This document shows, piece after piece, positions 34,037 through 42,483 of a DNA stretch of 64,000 bases (its first letter is position 1; each line of letters starts with the position of its first letter). The stretch is taken from positions 248,001 to 312,000 of the forward strand of contig JAUIEK010000003.1 of NCBI GenBank assembly GCA_030428865.1, given 5' to 3'. The notes under the pieces are model-generated. The model saw only the letters and a program-made list of their open reading frames with translations, was not told the DNA's origin and did no database searches. This DNA is from Bacteroidia bacterium. Lineage in GTDB: Bacteria > Bacteroidota > Bacteroidia > Flavobacteriales > Flavobacteriaceae. The translations under genes were made by a program, and so were the position numbers.

Positions 34037-35989
34037 ATGCAGTTCAAAAATCCAATTATTTTATACTTTCTATTTCTTTTATTAATTCCGATTTTGGTTC
34101 ATTTATTTCAGTTGCAAAAGTTTAGAAAGGTTGCTTTTACTAATGTTGCTTTTCTAAAAAAAATAAGTGCCCAAACTCGCAAAAGTTCTCAGTTAAAAAA
34201 ATGGCTAATTTTAGCTTGCAGATTGCTCTTTTTAGCAGCTCTTATTTTAGCATTTTCTCAACCTTATTTTAGCAATTCAGAATACAACAAATCTTCTGCA
34301 GAAAATTATATATATATAGACAACTCAATAAGTTTACATTCAAAAGGAAAAAAAGGTGATTTGTTAAAAGTATTTATCCAAGAAATTATTGAAAAAAAAG
34401 ATTTTTACTTTGATAATATTTCACTTCTCACAAATGATCAATTCTATAAAAATATAAATAAAAGCGAGCTTGATTTTGTTTTAAAAAACCTTTCTTACAC
34501 ACCTAAAAGCAAGACTTTAAAGGAAATAATATTACAATTTGAGCAAATTCAATATAACGAAACTAAAAATTTAAATGGAATAATATTAATTTCTGATTTT
34601 CAGAATTTTAAACTAAATGAATTTACAAATGTAAATACTAAATTTTCTTTAATTTCCGCAAAACCCGAGACCTTACATAACATTTCTATTGATAGTTTAT
34701 GGGTAGCAGAAACTTTGCAATCAAAAATACGTTTAGAAGCACTCATTAGAAACCAAGGAAAGCAACAAGAAAATATTTCTTTTTCTATCTACACAAATAA
34801 TAATTTAAGCAATAAAAAAACATTTTCTTTTGCTGAAAATGAACAAAAAATAATAGACTTTTCAATTGAGAAATCGGCATTTATCTTAGGTGAAATTCGA
34901 CTGGATTTTCCCGATACTTTTTTATTCGATAATCAGTTCTTTTTCACTCTTGATTTTCGGTCAAAAATCAATGTACTTTCTATAGGAAAAAATTCAACTT
35001 TTTTACCTCGAATTTTCAATAAAAATGAATTTGATTTTGCGTCATTTTCTCAGCAAAATATAAACTATAATCTCATACCAAAACAACAACTTATCATCCT
35101 AAATGAATTAGAATCATTTTCCAGTTCCTTATCAAACAGTCTCGAAAAATTTGTAAATACCGGCGGTAAATTAGTGATCATTCCTAGTAAGAATTCGGAT
35201 ATTGTTAATTACAACTCTTTTTTTAAACAATTTATACCAGGGCAAATTACAAACAGAATAAATGATACTCTTTCAATTACTAAAATTGACTTTAATCATC
35301 CTTTATTTTCAGATGTTTTTTCAAAAAAAGTGCAAAATTTTGAATATCCTATTGTAAATACTTATTTTAAAAACTCATTTGCAGGAAATAACATTCTTTC
35401 TTTTGAAAACAAAAAAGCTTTCTTATCTGAGCATAAAACACAAAATAGTAAAATTTACTGGTTCTCTTCTCCTTTAAACATTGAGAACTCAAACTTCTCT
35501 CGCTCTCCTCTTATTGTTCCTACTTTTTACAATTTAGCTTATTCAAGTGCGTCTCCTTCTAATCCTTTCTACTTTTCTGGAAATAATTTCAGTGTTACAG
35601 TAAACCAGAACATTTCTAAAGATGATGTGTTGCGAGTTAGAAAAAACCAAGATGAATTTATTCCTTTACAACAGTCCGCTCAAAACCATGTAGTGCTTAC
35701 GTTTTCTGACACTATAAAAAAGAGCGGTTTTTATGCCATTGTTAATAAGAACGATACAGTACAGCAAATTGCTGTAAATTTTCATCCCAAAAAAAGTAAT
35801 TTAGACTATTTAGATACAAAATCTGTTGCTAATCAATTCGAAAATATTACACATTTTGATTCTGTAGCTGATTTTTTTATTGCTACTGAAAATAAAAACA
35901 GTACTCAAATGTATTGGAAGTTGTTTTTGACAATTGCAATCGTATCTTTGCTTTTGGAAATTTTAATTTTAAAATTCTTCAAAACATGA
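34037..35989 (+). CDS. BatA-domain two-anchor membrane protein
   Basis: A 650-residue protein with the Bacteroidota 'N-terminal double-transmembrane' BatA domain: helices at about 5-24 and 55-74 and the linker 'LQKFRKVAFTNVAFLKKI'. A von Willebrand A-like region follows with a MIDAS-type 'DNSIS' at 95-99 inside 'YIYIDNSISLHSKG', then a long beta-rich periplasmic region and a C-terminal membrane helix (about 625-645). The usual aerotolerance (Bat) operon genes are missing. It overlaps the dihydroorotase-like gene by the ATGA pattern at 35986-35989, so these two are coupled. Confidence 0.82.
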   Translation: MQFKNPIILYFLFLLLIPILVHLFQLQKFRKVAFTNVAFLKKISAQTRKSSQLKKWLILACRLLFLAALILAFSQPYFSNSEYNKSSAENYIYIDNSISLHSKGKKGDLLKVFIQEIIEKKDFYFDNISLLTNDQFYKNINKSELDFVLKNLSYTPKSKTLKEIILQFEQIQYNETKNLNGIILISDFQNFKLNEFTNVNTKFSLISAKPETLHNISIDSLWVAETLQSKIRLEALIRNQGKQQENISFSIYTNNNLSNKKTFSFAENEQKIIDFSIEKSAFILGEIRLDFPDTFLFDNQFFFTLDFRSKINVLSIGKNSTFLPRIFNKNEFDFASFSQQNINYNLIPKQQLIILNELESFSSSLSNSLEKFVNTGGKLVIIPSKNSDIVNYNSFFKQFIPGQITNRINDTLSITKIDFNHPLFSDVFSKKVQNFEYPIVNTYFKNSFAGNNILSFENKKAFLSEHKTQNSKIYWFSSPLNIENSNFSRSPLIVPTFYNLAYSSASPSNPFYFSGNNFSVTVNQNISKDDVLRVRKNQDEFIPLQQSAQNHVVLTFSDTIKKSGFYAIVNKNDTVQQIAVNFHPKKSNLDYLDTKSVANQFENITHFDSVADFFIATENKNSTQMYWKLFLTIAIVSLLLEILILKFFKT

Positions 35990-37239
35990 CCATTCTTTTA
36001 AAGTCAGCAACTATTGTTGATAGCTCTAGCCCCAACCATCTTCAAAAAAAAGATATCTTAATTAAAAATGGTCTATTTGTTAAAATAGCCAACTCCATTC
36101 CTGCTGATCAAGCTCAAAAAATTATAGAACTAGAAAATCTACATATTTCTAATGGTTGGTTTGATACCAGTGTGTCGTTTGGAGAACCCGGTTATGAAGA
36201 AAGAGAAACAATTAAAAACGGATTGCGTGTTGCTGCTAAATCTGGATTTACAGCAGTAGCAGTTAACGCCAATACATCTCCTATAATTGACACAAAATCT
36301 GGAGTTGAATTCTTAATCAATCAAGCTAAGTCATCTCACATAAACCTCTACCCTATTGCTGCTCTATCACAAAAAAGCGAAGGGGTTGAATTAGCCGAAT
36401 TATACGACATGCATCAATCTGGAGCCATTGCTTTTGGAGATTATAAGAAATCAGTTAGCAATGATAAACTAATGAAGATTGCGTTATTATACGCTCAAAA
36501 TTTTGATGGTTTAATTCTAAGTTTTCCAAGAAATAATACAATTGCTAATAAAGGGGTTGCAAACGAAGGAAAAAACAGTACGCTATTGGGCTTAAAAGGT
36601 TCACCCAAGTTAGCAGAACACCTTCAAATAGCAAGAGATTTATACTTGCTAGAGTATACAGGAGGGAAGTTACATATCCCAACAATTTCTACCGAAAAAT
36701 CTGTTCAATTAGTCAGAGAAGCAAAAAAGAAAGGGCTGCAAGTTACTTGTAGTGTTGCTGCTCATAACTTAATACTAACAGATGATGAACTACATAGTTT
36801 TGATAGTAATTATAAAGTAAATCCTCCGCTAAGAACAGTACAAGACACCAAAGCATTGATCAAAGGTGTAAAAGACAAAACCATTGATGCAATCACTTCT
36901 GATCACAACCCTATAGATATTGAAAACAAAAAAGTAGAATTCAGTAGCGCTTTAGACGGAACTATTGGGCTAGAGAGTTTATTTGGTGCTGCTAATTCAT
37001 TATTCAATTTAGAACAAGTAATCTATGCATTAACTTCAGGACCAAGAGAAGTATTTGGTTTACAATCAACCTCTATTAAAACAGGAGAAAAGGTAAATAT
37101 CACATTATTTAACCCAGAAGGAGAATATACGTTCACAAAAGATCATATTCTATCCAGCTCTAAAAACTCGATTTTCTTAGGAAAAAAATTAAAAGGTGTG
37201 GTATATGGAACATATGCAAATAATAAGTTAACTGTATAA
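35986..37239 (+). CDS. Dihydroorotase-family protein lacking the metal-binding histidines (PyrX-like)
   Basis: A 417-residue amidohydrolase-fold protein clearly derived from the class I dihydroorotases ('LRVAAKSGFTAVAVNANTSP', 'YKVNPPLRT', 'DAITSDHNP'). The signature that binds zinc, normally 'DxHxHxREPG', is here 'DTSVSFGEPG' (60-69): both histidines are Ser62 and Ser64 and the substrate Arg is Gly66. The later ligands are altered too ('LHIPTIST' where 'HxST' is expected and 'VAAHNLIL' for 'TPHHL'). So catalysis is doubtful and a structural role, as for PyrX that supports aspartate transcarbamoylase, is plausible. Start ATG 35986; longer upstream frame is inside the previous gene. Confidence 0.85.
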   Translation: MTILLKSATIVDSSSPNHLQKKDILIKNGLFVKIANSIPADQAQKIIELENLHISNGWFDTSVSFGEPGYEERETIKNGLRVAAKSGFTAVAVNANTSPIIDTKSGVEFLINQAKSSHINLYPIAALSQKSEGVELAELYDMHQSGAIAFGDYKKSVSNDKLMKIALLYAQNFDGLILSFPRNNTIANKGVANEGKNSTLLGLKGSPKLAEHLQIARDLYLLEYTGGKLHIPTISTEKSVQLVREAKKKGLQVTCSVAAHNLILTDDELHSFDSNYKVNPPLRTVQDTKALIKGVKDKTIDAITSDHNPIDIENKKVEFSSALDGTIGLESLFGAANSLFNLEQVIYALTSGPREVFGLQSTSIKTGEKVNITLFNPEGEYTFTKDHILSSSKNSIFLGKKLKGVVYGTYANNKLTV

Positions 37240-37243
37240 GTTC

Positions 37244-37882
37244 ATGACTAAAACCTTACACACTGTTCTTAGAGAACCTAAGATTCAAAACAGCGCTCCT
37301 CCTTTATTAGTTATGTTACACGGTTATGGGAGCAACGAAATGGATTTATTTTCTTTTGCTGATGAATTACCTGATGAGTTGTTAATTGTAAGTGTACGTG
37401 CTCCACACTCTACGGGAATGGGAGGGTATGCATGGTACGCACTACACTGGGATGCTACTGATGAAAAGTTTTCTGATTTAAACCAAGCCAGAGACTCCAT
37501 TTTAAAAGTAGAAACCCTTTTAAATGAGCTCCAAAACACTTATCAACCTTCCAAAACATTCTTGATGGGATTTAGTCAAGGAGCAATCTTAAGTTATGCA
37601 ATAAGCTTACAATACCCCAACAGAGTGCAACATGTACTAGCTTTAAGTGGTTATATTAATGAAGATTTACTTCCTGAGGATGTATCCACTAACTTGAAAA
37701 CAGATTATTATATTTCTCATGGAACAGTCGACCAAGTATTACCTGTGGAATGGGCAAGAAAAGCGCCTACTTTTCTAGATAAATTTGGAGGCAAAAATGT
37801 TTATTCTGAATATCCTGTTGGACATGGAGTTGCACCTCAAAACTTCTTTAGCCTTAAAAAGTGGATTGAAGATCGACTGTAG
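37244..37882 (+). CDS. Phospholipase/carboxylesterase-type alpha/beta hydrolase
   Basis: A 212-residue cytoplasmic serine esterase similar to the carboxylesterase 2/acyl-protein thioesterase family. Ser111 lies in the nucleophile elbow 'LMGFSQGAIL', the Asp is in 'GTVDQVLPVEW' and the His in 'VGHGVAPQN'; the oxyanion loop is 'MLHGYGSNE'. No signal peptide. It starts 4 bases after the dihydroorotase-like gene, so it belongs to that unit. The physiological ester is unknown. Confidence 0.9.
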   Translation: MTKTLHTVLREPKIQNSAPPLLVMLHGYGSNEMDLFSFADELPDELLIVSVRAPHSTGMGGYAWYALHWDATDEKFSDLNQARDSILKVETLLNELQNTYQPSKTFLMGFSQGAILSYAISLQYPNRVQHVLALSGYINEDLLPEDVSTNLKTDYYISHGTVDQVLPVEWARKAPTFLDKFGGKNVYSEYPVGHGVAPQNFFSLKKWIEDRL

Positions 37883-37890
37883 ATACGCTT

Positions 37891-38652
37891 TTAAATATTC
37901 ACCTGCAATCCATCATAGCTTAAAAACACATTATCAGGCAGTTGTTTTTCTACTTCTGCATGAAAGCCTAATTTATGACTAATGTGCGTAAAATATATCT
38001 TTTTAGGTTTTAATTCATCAACAAGTAAAAGAGCTTCTTCTAAATTTACATGGGTAGGATGTTCTTCTATTCTCAAGGCATTTAAAATCAAAATATCTAA
38101 ATTTTGTAACTTCTGCTTTTCTGATTCTGAAATTGTTTTCAAATCTGTTATATAAGCAACATTGTTAAAACGATAGGCACTTATTGGCAAACTCCCATGC
38201 ATTACTTCTATAGGCGTTACCTCTACTCCACTCAACCAAAAAGATTCGTTAGTAATTACGTTTTCTTCTAACTTTGGTGCTCCAGGATATCTATTTTCCG
38301 TTTCAAAGATATATGCAAAACGTACTTTCAAATTGTCCAAAACTCGCTCTCTGGCGTAAACAGGAACTACTTCCATTTGATAACAAAAAGGGCGTAAATC
38401 GTCTAAACCAGCGGTGTGATCTGAATGCTCGTGAGTAAACAATACACCATTTATTGACTGTACTTTTTCTCGCAACATTTGCTGACGAAAATCAGGACCA
38501 CAATCTATAATATAGTTTACGTCATCCCAAGAAATCATAACAGAAGATCGTAAACGTTTGTCTTTTGCATCAGTAGATAAACATACTGGATGATTGTTGG
38601 CTATCATAGGAATTCCTTGAGAGGTTCCTGTTCCTAAAAAAGTAATCTTCAT
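37891..38652 (-). CDS. MBL-fold metallo-hydrolase (PhnP-like)
   Basis: A 253-residue metallo-beta-lactamase-fold hydrolase with the metal motif 'HEHSDH' at residues 74-79, an N-terminal 'FLGTGTSQGIPMI' and the distal His in 'YFTHISHKLG'. The overall form, including 'LDDLRPFCYQMEVVPVYA', resembles PhnP-type phosphodiesterases and the lipoate-protein-ligase-associated hydrolases; the true substrate is not known. It converges on the esterase gene with 8 bases between the stop codons. A -7 element (38658-38665) is 5 bases from its start. Confidence 0.88.
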   Translation of the reverse strand: MKITFLGTGTSQGIPMIANNHPVCLSTDAKDKRLRSSVMISWDDVNYIIDCGPDFRQQMLREKVQSINGVLFTHEHSDHTAGLDDLRPFCYQMEVVPVYARERVLDNLKVRFAYIFETENRYPGAPKLEENVITNESFWLSGVEVTPIEVMHGSLPISAYRFNNVAYITDLKTISESEKQKLQNLDILILNALRIEEHPTHVNLEEALLLVDELKPKKIYFTHISHKLGFHAEVEKQLPDNVFLSYDGLQVNI

Positions 38653-38657
38653 ACCTA

Positions 38658-38665
38658 CAAAAATA
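38658..38665 (-). promoter_or_regulatory. -7 promoter element for the MBL hydrolase
   Basis: TATTTTTG on the minus strand matches TAnnTTTG, ending 5 bases before the ATG at 38652. Confidence 0.4.
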
Positions 38666-38698
38666 AGACAAATATTAAGTGTTCACCTTTAAAATTCT

Positions 38699-38706
38699 TA
38701 CCTTTG
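38699..38706 (+). promoter_or_regulatory. -7 promoter element for the conserved 481-residue protein
   Basis: TACCTTTG matches TAnnTTTG, 24 bases before the ATG at 38731. Confidence 0.45.
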
Positions 38707-38730
38707 GACCTAAAATAAGAAGACATAAAA

Positions 38731-40176
38731 ATGGCTATTTCTTTAAAGGGAGATCAAGAAGTGAGTAGCGTTCCTGCTACTAAAATGAAAGCACTACGAG
38801 TTAATTTAAATACAGATATCTACGGAACATTTGCAGAAATTGGAGCAGGACAAGAAACTGTTCGGAATTTCTTTAGGGCTGGAGGAGCCTCTGGAACGAT
38901 TGCAAAAGCAATGAGTGCTTATGATAAGGATTTTTCTGATGCTATTTATGGAGATGAAGATGATGGACGATACGTAACTGAGTCTCGTTTAAAGAAAATG
39001 TTGACGCACGAAGTTGATTTGATTGAAGATCGATTAAGTCGTAAAAAACATCCAACTAAATTATTTTTTGGATATGGAAATACAGTAGCAACTATTGATT
39101 TTTCTAAAAAATTTAAAGGTCATGGTTGGGTTGGAATTCGTTTTCAACTAGATCCTTTAGAAGATTATAATGACATTATTTTGCACCTTCGATTTAAAGA
39201 ATCAGATGCCAGATTACAACAAGAAACATTAGGAATCTTAGGAGTTAACCTAATTTATGGTGCTTTTTATTTAAACGATAATCCTAAAGAATTACTAAAG
39301 TCTTTCTATGATAATTTACGAAAAGATCAGTTAGAAATTGATATGATCAATTTTTCTGGACCAAGATTCATGTATGTAGATAATCGTTTAATGAGTTTAC
39401 AACTAGTTAAAAATGGAATGACGAATGCAGTAATGTTTGGTCCTGATGGAAATAACCTCTTGCCTGCTCAAGTTCTCTACAAAAAAAACATTTTAGCTTT
39501 ACGTGGCAGCTACAGGCCTGTTACGAAAGTTAATATGAACATGTTTGAACTTTCTAAAAAAATGTTTTTTAAAGAAAACAGAGTTGATCCACAAAAAACA
39601 CAAATTATATTTGAAATCACTCTAAGTAACCTAAGAGCTGAAGGAGAAATTAATGAACGAGACTTTTTAGATAGAGCCGAGCTGTTATGTTCTTTAGGCC
39701 AAAATGTAATGATTACCAACTTTCAAGAATACTTCAAATTAGTAGAATATTTTAGTGAGTTTACCAAAGAACGAATGGCGCTTGCTATGGGAGTTTATAA
39801 TTTAATTCAAATTTTTGATGAACAATATTATCGTCATCTGAGCGGTGGAATTCTAGAAGCTTTTGGCAAATTATTCTATCGAGATCTAAAAGTATATATG
39901 TATCCATATAAAGATGAAGAAACTGGAGAATATATTACAAGTGAAAACCTAAAAGTGCATCCTAGAATGAAAGAACTTTATAAGTTCTTTAAAAATAATG
40001 GGCGATTAATTGACATTAAAGACTTTAACCCAAATATTCTTCATATTTTTTCTAGAACTGTGCTTAAGATGATTGCAGAAGGCGAAGATGGTTGGCAAGA
40101 TATGTTACCTGAAGGAATCTCTGAAACTATAGTGCAAAACCGACTATTTGGCTACACAAAACCAAGAAAAAAATAA
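38731..40176 (+). CDS. Large conserved cytoplasmic protein of unknown function
   Basis: A 481-residue protein with no signal peptide and no membrane helix. Some databases call relatives 'TonB-dependent receptor' or 'nicotinate-nucleotide adenylyltransferase', but neither fits: there is no plug or barrel signature, and no HxGH nucleotidyl-transfer motif. Visible conserved-looking blocks are 'GTFAEIGAGQETVRNFFRAG', 'HPTKLFFGYGNTVATIDF', 'QETLGILGVNLIYGAFYL', 'NAVMFGPDGNNLLP' and 'NVMITNFQEYFKLVEYFS'. The GxGxG-like 'EIGAGQE' could be a nucleotide loop; that is a guess. It has its own promoter and precedes an ECF sigma module without overlap. Confidence 0.75.
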   Translation: MAISLKGDQEVSSVPATKMKALRVNLNTDIYGTFAEIGAGQETVRNFFRAGGASGTIAKAMSAYDKDFSDAIYGDEDDGRYVTESRLKKMLTHEVDLIEDRLSRKKHPTKLFFGYGNTVATIDFSKKFKGHGWVGIRFQLDPLEDYNDIILHLRFKESDARLQQETLGILGVNLIYGAFYLNDNPKELLKSFYDNLRKDQLEIDMINFSGPRFMYVDNRLMSLQLVKNGMTNAVMFGPDGNNLLPAQVLYKKNILALRGSYRPVTKVNMNMFELSKKMFFKENRVDPQKTQIIFEITLSNLRAEGEINERDFLDRAELLCSLGQNVMITNFQEYFKLVEYFSEFTKERMALAMGVYNLIQIFDEQYYRHLSGGILEAFGKLFYRDLKVYMYPYKDEETGEYITSENLKVHPRMKELYKFFKNNGRLIDIKDFNPNILHIFSRTVLKMIAEGEDGWQDMLPEGISETIVQNRLFGYTKPRKK

Positions 40177-40231
40177 CTTTTATTAAACCTTTTTATCTTT
40201 ATAGTGTCCAAACACTATAAAAGGATTTTTC

Positions 40232-40780
40232 TTGATAGATGAGGTTACATTGCTAGATCAACTTAAAAGCATTGATTCTAAGGAACAAGCTTTTAGGCTA
40301 CTCATATCAGAATACAAAGAACGTTTGTATTGGCATATCAGGAAAATTGTTGTGTCTCATGATGATGCTGATGATGTATTGCAAAATACTTTCATTAAAG
40401 TTTTTAAAAATATTGAAAATTTTAAAGGAGAAAGCAAGCTATACTCATGGATGTATCGAATTGCAACAAACGAAGCCATTACATTCTTAAAAAAAAGAGC
40501 TAAAGAGCGTAATGTAGATATTTCAGATATCAAAAAAGAATTGGTTTCTAATCTAGAATCTGATCAATGGTTTAAAGGAGATGAAGTTCAATTGATTTTA
40601 CAAAAAGCAATTGCTACTCTTCCTGAAAAGCAACAATTAGTTTTTAATATGAAGTATTTTGACAATATGAAATACAATGATATTTCAAGTATTCTTAATA
40701 CATCTGTTGGAGCGCTAAAATCATCCTATTTTCATGCAGTCAAAAAAGTAGAGGAGTACGTAAAAAATCATTTACATTAA
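40232..40780 (+). CDS. ECF-type RNA polymerase sigma factor
   Basis: A 182-residue sigma-70 family factor of the extracytoplasmic-function group. Region 2 is visible as 'YWHIRKIVVSHDDADDVLQ' followed by 'NTFIKVFKNIENFKGESKLY' and 'SWMYRIATNEAITFLKKR'; region 4 as 'LPEKQQLVFNMKYFDNMKYN' and 'SVGALKSSYFHAVKKVEEYV'. The first codon is TTG at 40232, and a near -7 element TATCTTTA lies about 30 bases upstream. It heads a three-gene set with a membrane protein that is probably its anti-sigma factor and a secreted 'sensor'-type protein, so it likely responds to an envelope signal. Confidence 0.93.
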   Translation: MIDEVTLLDQLKSIDSKEQAFRLLISEYKERLYWHIRKIVVSHDDADDVLQNTFIKVFKNIENFKGESKLYSWMYRIATNEAITFLKKRAKERNVDISDIKKELVSNLESDQWFKGDEVQLILQKAIATLPEKQQLVFNMKYFDNMKYNDISSILNTSVGALKSSYFHAVKKVEEYVKNHLH

Positions 40781-40814
40781 ACTTTCTTTTAAAAGAATTG
40801 TCTAATAGATACTT

Positions 40815-41327
40815 ATGAAAGATGAATTAAAACATAAAGAAAAATTTTTAAAAAGCATTACAAATGGTGAATCTGGTTTTACTGTTTCTGAATCATACTT
40901 TAATGGATTGGAAAACGTAATTCTCAATTCTTATAAGCAAGAAAAACATCTTTCCAAAACAGAAGGTTTTGACATTCCTCCTAGTTATTTTGAAAATTTA
41001 GAGACTGAAATCATTGCTAAAATAAAAGAAAAGCCTACTAAAATTATTTCTTTAAAAAAGAGATTAATTAAATGGATTCCTGCTGCTGCAATTATTACAC
41101 TGTTTTTAATTATTCAATTTTCACAAACAAAAAAAAGTGAATTGACTAATGAAGAAATTATAAGTTGGTTACAAAATGAAACAGAATCATCTATAACACA
41201 AGAAGATTTTATATTAGCTTTTGAAACATCCGATTTTACGGATACCGATTGGTTTTATTCTCTATCTGATAATAGCATAGAAGAATACTTAACAAATCAA
41301 GACATAAATAGTTTGTTATATGATTAA
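40815..41327 (+). CDS. Single-pass membrane protein, putative anti-sigma partner
   Basis: A 170-residue protein with a cytoplasmic N-terminal part of about 85 residues, one membrane helix (87-103, 'WIPAAAIITLFLIIQF') and an acidic periplasmic C-terminal part. The N-terminal part holds a duplicated motif: 'GFTVSESYFNGLENVI' (21-36) and 'GFDIPPSYFENLETEI' (51-66), exactly 30 residues apart. Position and topology suit an anti-sigma factor, but the zinc-finger ASD motif (HxxxCxxC) is absent, so the assignment is by context. It overlaps the next open frame by 8 bases. Confidence 0.72.
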   Translation: MKDELKHKEKFLKSITNGESGFTVSESYFNGLENVILNSYKQEKHLSKTEGFDIPPSYFENLETEIIAKIKEKPTKIISLKKRLIKWIPAAAIITLFLIIQFSQTKKSELTNEEIISWLQNETESSITQEDFILAFETSDFTDTDWFYSLSDNSIEEYLTNQDINSLLYD

Positions 41328-41343
41328 CTATAAAGACATAAAA

Positions 41344-41814
41344 ATGAAACAATACAGTTTGATAACTATTATTTTGGTCTTATTTTTTGCAAATAGCACT
41401 ACGGCACAAAAAAGAAGAATCAAAGAAAATAAAGAAAAAATTGAAGCTCTTAAGATTGCTTTTCTAACAGAACAATTAGAATTAACAGAAAAAGAGGCTC
41501 AAAAGTTTTGGCCTATATACAACAACCATAGAAAAACTATGGGAGAAATCTTTAAAGAAGAACATGAAAAAATAAGATTTTCCATTAGAAAAAAAGGAGG
41601 GTATGAAACATTAACGGAAACAGAAGCAAAACAACTGCTTACTCATAAAATGAATTTAGAAAAACGTTCATACAAAGAGAAAAAAGATTTTCAAGAGAGC
41701 TTAATGTCTTTTCTGCCTCATAAAAAAATACTTAAGCTACAGATAGCAGAAAGAGAGTTTAAAAAACAGCTCTTTGAACGATTAAGAAGACAAGGGCACA
41801 AACAAAAAAAATAA
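41344..41814 (+). CDS. Secreted 'sensor of ECF-type sigma factor' protein (Spy-like)
   Basis: A 156-residue exported protein of helical character. Start ATG 41344 yields a signal peptide ending 'FANSTTAQ'; upstream 'MINYKDIK' is discarded. 'TEKEAQKFWPIYNNHRKT' is the family hallmark of short periplasmic proteins found next to ECF sigma genes in Bacteroidota, similar in style to Spy/CpxP with LTxxEAxxFWPIY. The mature chain is rich in Lys/Glu and predicted helical. It is the third gene of the sigma module; a sensing or chaperone role is inferred. Confidence 0.82.
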   Translation: MKQYSLITIILVLFFANSTTAQKRRIKENKEKIEALKIAFLTEQLELTEKEAQKFWPIYNNHRKTMGEIFKEEHEKIRFSIRKKGGYETLTETEAKQLLTHKMNLEKRSYKEKKDFQESLMSFLPHKKILKLQIAEREFKKQLFERLRRQGHKQKK

Positions 41815-41840
41815 GGGGAGTTTTAAAACTCCCCTTATTT
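41809..41840. terminator. Bidirectional hairpin terminator of the sigma module and the 65-residue gene
   Basis: A 32-base perfect palindrome (AAATAAGGGGAGTTTT and its complement) with A- and T-runs. It contains the stop codon of the secreted sensor gene and the stop of the convergent small gene at 41835. Confidence 0.9.
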
Positions 41841-42032
41841 TTTTATTAACGCTAAGCATGAATATAATTCTGGCTTGTTATGTGTGTACTGACGTAACCA
41901 AATTGTTAATTCGTCAACTTCATAAGGTAATAGTCTTTTTAAGGCTTTTTCTAATTCTTTGCAAAATAAGTCACGACTAAAACTAACTTTTTTTAAAACA
42001 GTTTTTGTGTACTCTAACATTGCTCTTGCCAT
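41835..42032 (-). CDS. Conserved small protein (65 residues)
   Basis: A 65-residue helical basic protein, 'MARAMLEYTKTVLKKVSFSR' at the start and 'LKRLLPYEVDELTIWLRQYT' in the middle. I judge it to be a real gene because it lies between clear genes in a gap that otherwise has nothing, ends at a strong terminator, and recalls a family of short proteins common in Flavobacteriia. No function can be proposed. Confidence 0.7.
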   Translation of the reverse strand: MARAMLEYTKTVLKKVSFSRDLFCKELEKALKRLLPYEVDELTIWLRQYTHNKPELYSCLALIKK

Positions 42033-42158
42033 ATAATAAAGTTTTATTTAAATTAATAACGTACTTAAAAACGATTTCGCATACAATTATAAATATAATG
42101 TAAAAAATTATTATTTAAACTAAACCCATTTAATGGATGTGATAAAAAAAAGTTAATA

Positions 42159-42425
42159 TTAAAGCTTATTTACTTGATCTAATAATTTTTGAGCTCTCGA
42201 TTCTAGCTCTACGCTAATTGATTTAAAATACTCTTTTTTATTCTCCACATCCTTTGCATGAACCCTAGCAATTAACTCATCAAAAGTAGCAATTGCCTCA
42301 TCAATAATTTTATCAGATTTTTTTGTATCTGCTTTTGGATTCGTTAACTCCCAAACGTAACATTCTTCTATTACATCTCCTAGAACGTAATTAATATCTT
42401 TTTTTAAATTTTTAATACTTGCCAT
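42159..42425 (-). CDS. Conserved small helical protein (88 residues)
   Basis: An 88-residue acidic/helical cytoplasmic protein starting 'MASIKNLKKDINYVLGDVIE' and ending in a coiled 'VELESRAQKLLDQVNKL'. It has a complete promoter match (42445-42473) and a stand-alone position. It resembles a short uncharacterised family of Flavobacteriia; function unknown. Confidence 0.75.
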   Translation of the reverse strand: MASIKNLKKDINYVLGDVIEECYVWELTNPKADTKKSDKIIDEAIATFDELIARVHAKDVENKKEYFKSISVELESRAQKLLDQVNKL

Positions 42426-42444
42426 TTTTCAAATTTTAACGTCA

Positions 42445-42473
42445 CAAAATTAATCTATTTTTTTCATCCTCAA
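42445..42473 (-). promoter_or_regulatory. Full Bacteroidota-type promoter of the 88-residue gene
   Basis: On the minus strand TTG (42471-42473), an 18-base spacer and TAATTTTG (42445-42452) match TTG-N17-23-TAnnTTTG; leader about 18 bases. Confidence 0.6.
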
Positions 42474-42483
42474 TTAACTAGCC

